A stretch of 64,000 bases of DNA from contig NZ_CAKMMP010000023.1 in NCBI RefSeq assembly GCF_927798175.1, positions 23,837 through 87,836 on the forward strand, given 5' to 3'. Position numbers and translations under genes: made by a program. Positions 17,255 through 25,900 of this stretch are shown piece by piece. Within the stretch, counting starts at the first letter, position 1; the number at the start of each line of letters is the position of its first letter. Under the pieces are notes generated by a model. That model saw only the letters and a program-made list of their open reading frames with translations. It was not told the DNA's origin and did no database searches. The DNA is from Paenibacillus sp. JJ-223 (GTDB lineage: Bacteria > Bacillota > Bacilli > Paenibacillales > Paenibacillaceae).

Positions 17255-18622
17255 TTAGAAACCGGCGAGATACGTCGAATATTCAAGCATCGCCTTCACG
17301 GAAGGCCGGATCTTGCTATCTTTCAACGGAGTATTATCATTTTTGGACGGCTTGGAGTTGACTTCCAGCAGCCAGACGCGTCCGTTCGTATCGAAGGCCA
17401 GATCGACGCCGAGCTCTCCGAAATGGGCGGGAATGGAGCTTTCGATGCCTTTGGCGATATCCAATGCCGCTTGTTTCAGGTTGGCGTAAGCTGAGGATTT
17501 GACGGAAGAAGACAATGAGGTCCGGGACACGGCTTCTTTGACCGTGCTCAGCGACCCGCCCCTGGCGAGATTGGAAACATAATGGCTGCCACCCGCAATC
17601 CGTGCCACGATGGACGTTACATTCCATTTGCCGGTACGGTTTTTCTGAACAAGTGCACGAAAATCGACGGGTCTGCCGTTATTGTCGATCAGATTCAGGC
17701 CTTGTTGGATTTGATATCGCGTGGATTTGTTTTTGCCGGATACGCTGGCATACAATTTATCCAGCGACGAGTACGTTTGCTTCCGTGTACCGCCAACGCC
17801 GGTCGTAAGGGTCAGGAAGCTTCCATCATTTTGCCGGGTGACCCGAATGATGCCTTTGCCCAGCGACCCGCGTACAGGCTTCAGGAACACGACCGGGTAT
17901 CGGCCGCACATGGTTTTCAGCGTGGCCGCGCTTTTGAGCAAATGCGACTCGGGAAGGACGCGTTTGAGCGATGAAACGGACTTCAAGGCATCGAACACTT
18001 CGTTTTTGTCCAGAAACTTTTCGTTGAAGGTTTGGGTGCCGTAGAGTGATTTTACTTCTTTGATGAAATGCTGTACGCTAGGTTTGTTCTCGAGTTTCCG
18101 GGACGTGAGACGGTTGTTGACGACATCTGCAATGGGCAGCTCCTTTTTTTTCCAGCCGTCATCGTATACCCAGCCCTGCATGCGGCCTTGAATATCTCCG
18201 ATATCCTCTGTGGTGAAGAAGGATACATAGGCGCCTTTCTTGCGGCATGCATTCACCAATTCCCGGCAAAACATGGTGATGGAGCCGAAAGGCCGATCGG
18301 GCTGATCGGGGTAATCCCGGCTTACCAATACACAGATGAATGGACCGAGGCGAAGCGTGCGGCTGCCTGGACGATAGGACATTTTCAAGACTGAACCGTG
18401 AATCAGGCCGGTTCTGCTGGCTACAGTTTGATTGATCCGCAGGCCGTCATACTTTGGCACGGGAATTACGGTGACTTCACTGCGGAAAGAACCGAATTGC
18501 AGCTTTAGCGGTCGACCAGAAGGGATTTTAAGTGTCTTGAGCACCCCTTCGCCCAGCATGATGACGTCGTCCTGCAGGATGCCCGAGCCGATGACCTGTA
18601 TCGTTACTTTTTTAGTGGACAT
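17255..18622 (-). CDS. YheC/YheD family endospore coat-associated protein (paralogue 5, YheD-like)
   Basis: 455 residues from the ATG at 18620-18622, preceded by AAGGAGATCCGAG; a longer open frame upstream lacks a site. It has the YheD-type N-terminal beta domain (about 1-105), the core beginning LGPFICVLVSRD, the loop VVFLKPVRGSLGKGIIRV, YVSNLARGGS, and GELGVDLAFDTNGRVWLLEVNSKPS. This is the first gene of the five-gene array and lies back-to-back with yheA, the same neighbourhood as yheA-yheB-yheC-yheD in B. subtilis. Confidence 0.88.
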   Translation of the reverse strand: MSTKKVTIQVIGSGILQDDVIMLGEGVLKTLKIPSGRPLKLQFGSFRSEVTVIPVPKYDGLRINQTVASRTGLIHGSVLKMSYRPGSRTLRLGPFICVLVSRDYPDQPDRPFGSITMFCRELVNACRKKGAYVSFFTTEDIGDIQGRMQGWVYDDGWKKKELPIADVVNNRLTSRKLENKPSVQHFIKEVKSLYGTQTFNEKFLDKNEVFDALKSVSSLKRVLPESHLLKSAATLKTMCGRYPVVFLKPVRGSLGKGIIRVTRQNDGSFLTLTTGVGGTRKQTYSSLDKLYASVSGKNKSTRYQIQQGLNLIDNNGRPVDFRALVQKNRTGKWNVTSIVARIAGGSHYVSNLARGGSLSTVKEAVSRTSLSSSVKSSAYANLKQAALDIAKGIESSIPAHFGELGVDLAFDTNGRVWLLEVNSKPSKNDNTPLKDSKIRPSVKAMLEYSTYLAGF

Positions 18623-18696
18623 CTCGGATCTCCTTCCGGGCGGCAACTTGATGTCTGATGTTAAAGTTGAAGCGGCATCTGAACATGGATGTGCTT

Positions 18697-18725
18697 CATC
18701 ATATGAGGACATAAATCCCTTGGTG
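18697..18725 (-). promoter_or_regulatory. Mother-cell sigma factor promoter candidate for the YheC/D array
   Basis: On the minus strand CACC is followed after 16 bp by CATATGATG. This resembles the sigma-K pattern (AC, 16 bp, CATA-NNN-TA) and partly sigma-E. The same CACC-N16-CATA-NNN-TGA arrangement occurs upstream of ytaF. It lies about 75 bp before the first gene of the array. Motif inference. Confidence 0.4.
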
Positions 18726-18894
18726 ATTGACCCATTTGGATTAAATGCAATCTATGTATCGAGCGACGCGGCGGTTAGGCATGGACAGGTGCAGCTGATG
18801 GATGTGTATCCGCGTGTTGTAGGTGAATGGACGTTTTGATGGAAATGAAAATGAACGAAGTAGGCCGTAACGGCGAATCAAGGAGGAAATGAAC

Positions 18895-19242
18895 ATGAAC
18901 ATTTACGACAAGGCCAACGAGTTGGCAAAAGCATTGAAAGAAAGCAGCGAAGTGACGGAGATCACTTCGGCGATGAAGCTGATCGAAGCGGATCCGGAAG
19001 CCAAAAGCATGCTGGACAATTTCCGTACGCAGCAGATGGAGCTGCAGCAGCGCATGATGAGCGGTGACATGCCTGCTCCCGAAGAAATGGAGAAAATGGA
19101 GAAATTGTTCGAGGTACTCAGCCTCAACTTGAACATTCGCCGCTTGTTCGATGCAGAGCGCCGTCTGAGCGTAATCATCGAGGATGTTAACAAAATTATT
19201 TCTGACAGCCTGAGCCATCTGTACGGAGGCCCTCAAGCGTAA
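18895..19242 (+). CDS. yheA: YlbF/YmcA family protein YheA
   Basis: 115 residues, all alpha-helical (NIYDKANELAKALKESSE, then EADPEAKSMLDNFRTQQMELQQRMM), a clear member of the YlbF/YmcA/YheA (UPF0342) family. I start at 18895 because AGGAGG lies eight bases upstream; the ATG two codons earlier is too close. YlbF and YmcA partner with RNase Y; the role of YheA itself is not established. Divergent from the YheC/D array as in B. subtilis, although yheB is missing. Confidence 0.88.
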   Translation: MNIYDKANELAKALKESSEVTEITSAMKLIEADPEAKSMLDNFRTQQMELQQRMMSGDMPAPEEMEKMEKLFEVLSLNLNIRRLFDAERRLSVIIEDVNKIISDSLSHLYGGPQA

Positions 19243-19340
19243 TCGGGGACGTTTCGTGTACAAACCTTTCATAATGCATGGCCTGCGTTCATAGACTAGA
19301 GATATAGAGTCTACCAAGGACGCGAAGGAGCTGTGTAACC

Positions 19341-19625
19341 GTGAAAAGGTTTAAAAAAGTAAAACATGTTGTCTACCTGCTGATTGCCTTGTCTATGCTT
19401 GTCATTGCACTGCCGCGAATTTCCTTTGCAGGCGGAATGGACTGGGTGAACGTTTTCGGCATCGTTTGGGTGCTGTTCTCCCTGCTCGTCATCGCCGCGC
19501 ATCTTCATTTCATCCTTGGTGTGGATGAGGAGAAGAAGCGGGCGCTGGAAGCCGTACGGCGCGCCAAAATGCGTCAGTGGGAAATTAAACTGCTGGACAA
19601 GCAGGAGCAGGGAAAATCGGTATAA
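19341..19625 (+). CDS. Small membrane protein of unknown function
   Basis: 94 residues starting at GTG behind AAGGAG (ten-base spacing). Two hydrophobic segments (about 8-28 and 37-60) are followed by a basic, charged C-terminal helix (DEEKKRALEAVRRAKMRQWE). I do not recognise the family. It has its own strong terminator immediately after, so it is probably a real single gene or the end of a short unit with yheA, 98 bp upstream. Confidence 0.6.
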   Translation: MKRFKKVKHVVYLLIALSMLVIALPRISFAGGMDWVNVFGIVWVLFSLLVIAAHLHFILGVDEEKKRALEAVRRAKMRQWEIKLLDKQEQGKSV

Positions 19626-19648
19626 TCTGCGTATTGCTTGCCTGAAGA

Positions 19649-19692
19649 AGGCCGGGCTCCCATTCCGTGTGGTAGGGAGCCCGGCCTTTTTC
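19649..19692 (+). terminator. Rho-independent terminator
   Basis: AAGGCCGGGCTCCC pairs with GGGAGCCCGGCCTT and is followed by TTTTT. It closes the small membrane-protein gene. Confidence 0.92.
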
Positions 19693-19816
19693 CATATCGC
19701 CAAAGATAATCCGGGCACGATGCTTAGGGACAACATGTCGGACATGGGGTTATTTTCCTAAAGCCGTGTTATAATAGATACAGAATAATACAGATTCATC
19801 TTCGGGGGTGGTACAG

Positions 19817-21151
19817 ATGGACGGCCAGGAAGAAAACATAACGAAGCACGAGCAGTTATTGCAGCACATCGAACAACTCAAGGTAGGCAGCAAAATATCG
19901 GTTCGCGGCCTTGCGCGCGATCTTGGCGTCAGCGAGGGAACGGCCTATCGGGCCGTGAAGGAAGCGGAAAATTTCGGGCTGGTGGTCACCAAAGAACGGA
20001 TCGGGACGGTACGGATCGAAAAAAGACCGCGCGGCATGTCGGAGCAGCTAACCTTTGCCGACGTCGTCACCATCGTTGAAGGCCACGTTCTCGGCGGGAG
20101 CGACGGGCTGGCCAAACCGCTTCACAAGTATGTCATTGGGGCAATGAAGGAACAGGCCATGGCCCGATACATCGATGCAGGAAGCCTGCTGATTGTCGGC
20201 AACCGGGACAATGCCCATTCCCTGGCGTTGGAGCAGGGGGCAGGGGTGCTCATTACGGGAGGATTCGGGACGAGCCGTGAGGTCAGGCTGCTGGCGGATG
20301 AACTGGGGTTGCCGATCATTTCGTCGCGACATGATACGTTTACCGTGGCTTCGATGATCAACCGGGCGATTTTTGACAGGCTTATCAAGAAAAAAATCAT
20401 GCTGGTTGAAGATATTATCGGACAGAAGCCAAGGCTTCAAGTCCTTAAAGTGAGCAGCCTGGCCGCGGATTTCCATGCGCTTGTGGCAGAGACGGGAGAA
20501 CATCGCTTCCCTGTCGTGGATGAGTGGAACCGGGTAATCGGCATCGTCAGCCTCAAGGATGTCAGCGAGCTTCAGGCCGGTCAAAGCATCGAAAAGTGCG
20601 TCGTCCGCCGCCCGGTTACCGCCTCGCTGCAGACATCTCTCGCTTCCGCCGCCCAGATCATGACGTGGGAAGGCATCGACTTTTTGCCGATCGTCGATCG
20701 GAATCGCAAGCTGATTGCGTCCGTGACGCGCAAAGAAGTGCTGCAGGCGATGCGGGATGCCCAGAAGCAGCCGCAGCTTGGAGAGACGTTTGACCATTTG
20801 ATCTGGAATGGCTTCGCCGAAGAGCGCGGGGAACAGAACGAACTGATCTTCCATGGATTCATCATTCCGCAAATGGCGACGGATCTGGGTACCATCTCGG
20901 AAGGCGTACTGCTTAACATCATGACCCAAGCCGGAAGACGTGCTGCCTGGGACGTGACGGGCAATGACCATGTCGTCGACAATATCACGACCTACTTTGT
21001 AAGGCCCGTGCAGATTGAAGACCAGATCATCGTCCGCCCGGTCATCCTGGAAACGAGCCGGCGAACCTGTAAAATGGATATCGTCATTTCCAGCGAGGGC
21101 AACACGGTGTGCAAGGCGGTCATGACGCTGCATTCGATCGATCATGCGTAA
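19817..21151 (+). CDS. ytoI: YtoI-like regulator: HTH, DRTGG, CBS pair and hotdog domains
   Basis: 444 residues from the ATG with GGGGGTG seven bases upstream (a GTG three codons earlier is less well spaced). Domain order: an N-terminal GntR-like winged helix (KISVRGLARDLGVSEGTAYRAVKEAE), a DRTGG domain (ITGGFGTSREVRLLADELGLPIISSRHDTF), a tandem CBS pair (about 190-305) and a C-terminal thioesterase-fold hotdog domain (LLNIMTQAGRRAAWDV). This architecture is diagnostic for YtoI (439 residues in B. subtilis). It probably senses an adenine nucleotide or acyl-CoA and controls transcription; targets are unknown. Confidence 0.9.
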   Translation: MDGQEENITKHEQLLQHIEQLKVGSKISVRGLARDLGVSEGTAYRAVKEAENFGLVVTKERIGTVRIEKRPRGMSEQLTFADVVTIVEGHVLGGSDGLAKPLHKYVIGAMKEQAMARYIDAGSLLIVGNRDNAHSLALEQGAGVLITGGFGTSREVRLLADELGLPIISSRHDTFTVASMINRAIFDRLIKKKIMLVEDIIGQKPRLQVLKVSSLAADFHALVAETGEHRFPVVDEWNRVIGIVSLKDVSELQAGQSIEKCVVRRPVTASLQTSLASAAQIMTWEGIDFLPIVDRNRKLIASVTRKEVLQAMRDAQKQPQLGETFDHLIWNGFAEERGEQNELIFHGFIIPQMATDLGTISEGVLLNIMTQAGRRAAWDVTGNDHVVDNITTYFVRPVQIEDQIIVRPVILETSRRTCKMDIVISSEGNTVCKAVMTLHSIDHA

Positions 21152-21168
21152 GTTATTGCGAGAATAAG

Positions 21169-21226
21169 GGGAGATCACTGGCGAATGCGTATAAAACGCA
21201 GAATGCATTGTTTCGCCTGATCTCCT
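21169..21226. terminator. Long hairpin between convergent ytoI and ytpI
   Basis: GGAGATCA...GGCGAA pairs with TTCGCC-TGATCTCC across a 26-base loop that itself can fold (TGCG...CGCA). No long T-run follows, so termination is probable but not certain. Confidence 0.5.
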
Positions 21227-21274
21227 TACCCGCATTGGAACGCAACCTGCATCCTCTAACGCGCCAGTCCTTTT

Positions 21275-21604
21275 TCACCGGGGTCCGGTGCCGGCGCCTT
21301 GCGCTTGGTCTATTCGTCTCGCATAATGGCTTCGGTTGCGGAGGCCAGCGAACAGATTGAAAGCACCGATAACCAGAAATAGCGCTTCCACAATAACGGA
21401 CAGGGTGGAGCCCGTAAACACAAACATCAGAATAAGGGCGAGCAGAATTAACATAATGCCCATCCAAATGTTGGTCCACGAACGGTACAATCCCGTTTGG
21501 GCGGCGCCGGAAGAACGATGTGAACGAATGCTGTTCAGGGCGGAACAGATCATGGCAAGGGCAAATGCTGCAATGAGGACCATCTTTAAAACTTCAATCA
21601 GCAT
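21275..21604 (-). CDS. ytpI: YtpI-like membrane protein
   Basis: 109 residues starting at the ATG at 21602-21604 (GGAG nine bases upstream). Three hydrophobic segments are visible: MVLIAAFALAMICSAL, MGIMLILLALILMFVF and LSVIVEALFLVIGAFNLF. Size, topology and position between ytoI and ytrI match YtpI. Function unknown. Confidence 0.8.
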   Translation of the reverse strand: MLIEVLKMVLIAAFALAMICSALNSIRSHRSSGAAQTGLYRSWTNIWMGIMLILLALILMFVFTGSTLSVIVEALFLVIGAFNLFAGLRNRSHYARRIDQAQGAGTGPR

Positions 21605-21703
21605 GCAGTGCATCTCCTTTTCTGGAAAACATTCACTGCTCTCAGTGTACCATGCCCTTTTGGACAAGGATATCTTTTTGTTTCCATCCGATCGGCCAAC
21701 TGG

Positions 21704-22198
21704 CTAGGTAGGAACATGCAGCCGAATCTGCACCCATACATGCAGCACGCCTTCCATGACCAGCATCGTTTTGACCTGCACGCTGTACTGCTTTTCGCGA
21801 ACGGTGTACGTTTTTTGATTCAGCATGATTCGGGTCATTTTGCTGTACTCGTCAATGTTAAAGACGTCCCGCCCGCGCAGCACTTCAAGTTCGTCGCCCA
21901 GCTTTTGCAGCATGATTTTGAGCGCTGCCTGATCCGGCCCGTTGTCGGATTCCTCCGACAGCACTTTGATCTCTTTAATCACGGTTTGCCGTTTGCTGTA
22001 TTTTTTCAGCGTGATGATATCCTTTTCGTTTTGATGCAGTCGAAGCTGCAATTCCTGATTCGTAAGCCAGAGCTTGTTGTAGCTTAGATGGAAAATCCCG
22101 TTATATACGATGCTGCCGGCGATCGCTCCGAGTACAAAAACAGCGGTCATGCGCATCAGCGGCCGATAGCGGGAAAAGGGAGGGATTCTCATACACAT
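21704..22198 (-). CDS. ytrI: Sporulation membrane protein YtrI
   Basis: 164 residues (167 in B. subtilis): one N-terminal transmembrane segment at about 14-34 (MRMTAVFVLGAIAGSIVYNG) and a soluble domain with a coiled-coil part (ELQLRLHQNEKDIITLKKYSKR). YtrI and YtrH are made in the mother cell during sporulation and are needed for full spore resistance in B. subtilis. It lies 21 bp downstream of ytrH and is surely cotranscribed. Confidence 0.9.
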   Translation of the reverse strand: MCMRIPPFSRYRPLMRMTAVFVLGAIAGSIVYNGIFHLSYNKLWLTNQELQLRLHQNEKDIITLKKYSKRQTVIKEIKVLSEESDNGPDQAALKIMLQKLGDELEVLRGRDVFNIDEYSKMTRIMLNQKTYTVREKQYSVQVKTMLVMEGVLHVWVQIRLHVPT

Positions 22199-22219
22199 CG
22201 CCCCTTCCTCATCCTCATG

Positions 22220-22546
22220 TCAACTCCGTCCCCCGCAGATCCACTTGACCAATTCCGTTCCCATATGAGCGCCCATGAATGCCGAGATCAGATACAAAAT
22301 CTGTTTGACCGCCGGAGACATGTTGCCATCGAGGAAATTGCTCTCGATCACCCGCATGGGATCAATGGTACCTCCCACGGCAGCCGCCAGCGCCCATATT
22401 TTGATTTTGCTGGAAATGTCAAGCATCGTCTGCGTCGGAGGCTGCATGGACAGAACGGCTCCGATGCCTCCCAACATAGCTCCACCCAGCACGATGCCGA
22501 ACGCGATGAAAAAATCGAGAATGGCTTTGGACAAAAATGTGCTCAC
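22220..22546 (-). CDS. ytrH: Sporulation membrane protein YtrH
   Basis: 108 residues with a GTG start behind AAGGGGTG. Two to three hydrophobic segments, with the family sequence FFIAFGIVLGGAMLGGIGAVLS and a G-G-T-I-D-P-M-R stretch. Known YtrH is a sigma-E-dependent sporulation protein; here a well-formed sigma-E-like promoter lies about 80 bp upstream. It stands divergent to dnaE as in B. subtilis. Confidence 0.9.
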   Translation of the reverse strand: MSTFLSKAILDFFIAFGIVLGGAMLGGIGAVLSMQPPTQTMLDISSKIKIWALAAAVGGTIDPMRVIESNFLDGNMSPAVKQILYLISAFMGAHMGTELVKWICGGRS

Positions 22547-22624
22547 CTGTAAAACACCCCTTTCAGACCCAGCGGCGCACCTCCTGTCTTCGGTCAGAGG
22601 CAGGGGGAGCAGCTTGTACTTCTA

Positions 22625-22652
22625 TATGTATGGGCATGCCCCCGAACGTTAT
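22625..22652 (-). promoter_or_regulatory. Sigma-E-type promoter for ytrH-ytrI
   Basis: On the minus strand ATA (22650-22652) is separated by 17 bp from CATACATA (22625-22632), a near-perfect match to the sigma-E consensus ATA-N16/18-CATACA-T. Expected for these sporulation genes. Confidence 0.65.
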
Positions 22653-22942
22653 GATAAACTTTAAAGATTCGTTCGGGATTCCTTCATTTTCATAGTCGTC
22701 GGGACGAACGGAAACGCTTTTCCGCTTTGACTCTGCTGCGCCGATGAATTATGATGGAAACAAGTGTTTGTATGTCCTGATATCATGAATATAGCGATGA
22801 TGAATAGACGGGAATTTGGGGAGGACAGAAGCTCGATGGAGCGGGAAATCGCCGTCCCGAGAGCGGAAAGCCGAGCAAATAAATTTAACGATAGAGACGA
22901 AGGAATGTGGAATAGCAATCCGCGGCGAAAGGAAGACAAGCC

Positions 22943-25900
22943 ATGAGTTCTTTTGTGCATTTGCACGTTCACAGCGAATACAGTTTGCTGGACGGCGCTG
23001 CGCGTATTCCGGATCTCGTGAACAAGGCCGCAGATCTTGGAATGACCGCATTGGCGCTAACCGATCACGGCGTCATGTATGGCGCCATACCTTTCTATAA
23101 AGCTTGCGTTCAGCGCGGCATCAAGCCGATTATCGGATGCGAAGCTTATATGACGGCAGGTTCCCGGAAGGAAAGGGGAAGCCGGAAAGACCAGCCGATC
23201 CATCACCTGATTTTGCTGGCCAAAAACATGACCGGTTACCGCAATCTGATGAAATTGTGCTCCATCGGTCATCTGGAAGGATTTCATTATAAACCCCGCA
23301 TCGATATGGAGAGTTTGGCCGAGTACCATGAGGGGATCATATGCATGAGCGCGTGCCTGGGCGGGGAAGTGCCGCAGCATTTGCTTCACGGGCGCGAGGA
23401 AGAAGCGCGGCGCGCGGCGCTGCGTTACAAAGCGATCTTTGGCTCCGACTTCTATCTGGAACTGCAGGATCATGGCCTGCCCGAGCAGAAACGGGTAAAC
23501 CCTCAGTTGATCCGACTGGCGGAAGAACTCGACATCCCGCTTGCCGCGACCAATGACGTTCATTACTTGAACGAGGAAGATGCCGAGCTTCAGGACGTGC
23601 TGATTTGCATCGGCACCGGCAAAACGGTGGACGACGACACCCGCTTGCGCATCGGCACCAACCAATTGTACCTCAAAAGCGGACAGGAGATGGCCCGCCT
23701 GTTCCCGCATGTGCCGCAGGCTTTGGAAAACACGGTCCGCATCGCGGAAGCGTGCGAATTGGAACTGGAATTCGGCAAATCGATTTTGCCGGAGTACCGT
23801 CCGCTTCCCGATGGCATGACACCTTCGGAATATTTGCGTCAGCTGTGCGTGGAAGGCATGCACTCCAGATACGCGGAAACGCCGCGCTGGACCGATCCGG
23901 AGCTGAAATCCGAACTGGAGCAGCGGCTTGACTACGAGCTGCAGGTCATCGACAGCATGGGATTCTCGGATTATTTTCTGATCGTATGGGACTTCATTGC
24001 GTACGCCCATCGCGAGGGGATCGTGACGGGCCCGGGCCGGGGTTCCTCGGCAGGCAGCCTTGTTGCCTATACGCTGCGCATTACGGACGTTGATCCGATG
24101 AAATACAACTTGCTCTTTGAACGTTTCCTGAATCCCGAGCGCATTTCCATGCCTGATATCGATATCGATTTCAGCGACGAACGCCGGGACGAAGTGATCG
24201 AATACGTGGCCCAAAAGTACGGCAAGGGACACGTCGCCCAGATCATTACCTTCGGGACGATGGCGGCCCGTGCGGCCGTGCGGGACGTCGGCCGCGCCCT
24301 GAACGTGCCGTACGGCGAGGTCGACAAAGCGGCGAAGCTCATCCCTGCCCAACTCGGCATCAGCATCGAGCGGGCGATGGAGGCGTCTCCGGAGCTGAAG
24401 GGTTTGTACGAAACCAAACCAAGGACGCGCGAATTGCTGGACATGGCCGTGAGAGTGGAGGGCAAGCCAAGACACGCATCGACGCATGCGGCGGGGGTCG
24501 TCATTTCCCGCGATCCGCTGACGGATGCCGTGCCGCTCCAGGAAGGCAGCGAAGGGACGGCGCTAACCCAGTATTCCATGGAAAACCTGGAAGCGATCGG
24601 ATTGCTCAAAATGGACTTTCTCGGTCTGCGCACCCTGTCGATCATCGAACGGTGTTTGCGGTGGATCGGCGAGACGGGCGAGGTTCCCGATTTCCGCCAT
24701 ATCCCGGATAACGACGCGGCGACCTACGAAATGCTCGGCCGGGGCGATACGATGGGCATATTTCAGCTGGAGTCCGCGGGCATCCGCCGGGTGCTGAAAG
24801 AACTGAGGCCCAGCGTGTTCGAGGATATCATTTCGGTGCTCGCCTTGTATCGTCCGGGTCCGATGGAGTTCATTCCGAAATATATTCAGGGCAAGCATGG
24901 AGAGATTGAGGTGGAGTATCCGCACAAGGACCTGGAGCCGATCCTGAAGGATACGTACGGCATCATCGTGTACCAGGAACAGATTATGCAGATTGCGTCC
25001 CGCATGGCGGGTTTCTCGCTTGGAGAAGCGGATTTGCTGCGCAGGGCAGTATCCAAGAAAAAGAGGGAAGTGCTGGATGAAGAGCGCGGCCACTTCGTGC
25101 AGGGAAGCTTGAAGCAAGGGTACGGCGAAACGGAAGCCGATCATGTCTACGACATGATCGTACGCTTCGCGAACTACGGCTTTCCGCGCGCGCATGCGGC
25201 GGCGTATGGCGTGCTGGCGTTTCAGACCGCCTACCTCAAGGCGCATTATCCGGTACATTTCATGGCATCCATGCTGACGGCCGTCATGGGCAGCCACCGC
25301 AAAGTCGCGGAATATGTCGTGGAATGCCGGCGAATGGGCATCGAGGTGCTTCCGCCTGACGTCAACCAGAGCGGCATTCTTTTTACGCCGGTGTTCGACT
25401 TCACAGAAGGCGGGGATCGCCGAATTGCCAGTGAAGGCATGCAGGCGCACAGCAAACGGGGCTCCATTCGTTTCGGTCTTGCTGCGGTCAAAAACGTAGG
25501 CACGCAGGCGATGGAAAGCATCATGCAGGTGCGGAAGGAGCGTCCGTTCGACAGCCTGCTCGATTTTTGTCGCCGCGTGGACTTGCGGGTATGCAACAAA
25601 CGGGTGATCGAGTCGCTGGTTCAAGCAGGGGCTTTCGACACGCTGCCTGGTCATCGGGCCCAGCTGCTGGCCATGCTGGACGAAACGGTAGAGGCGGCGT
25701 TGAAATGGCGGAAGGAACGTGAGGATTTGCAGATCCAACTGTTCGATTTTGTGGAAACGCCGAACTGGGAAATCGATTATCCGGAAATTCCGCCATATTC
25801 CGCTACCCAGCAATTGGAGCTCGAACGAGAGCTGCTCGGACTGTACCTGTCCGGCCATCCGCTGGACGATTACGAGGCGCTGCTGGAATCCAGCGGGGCC

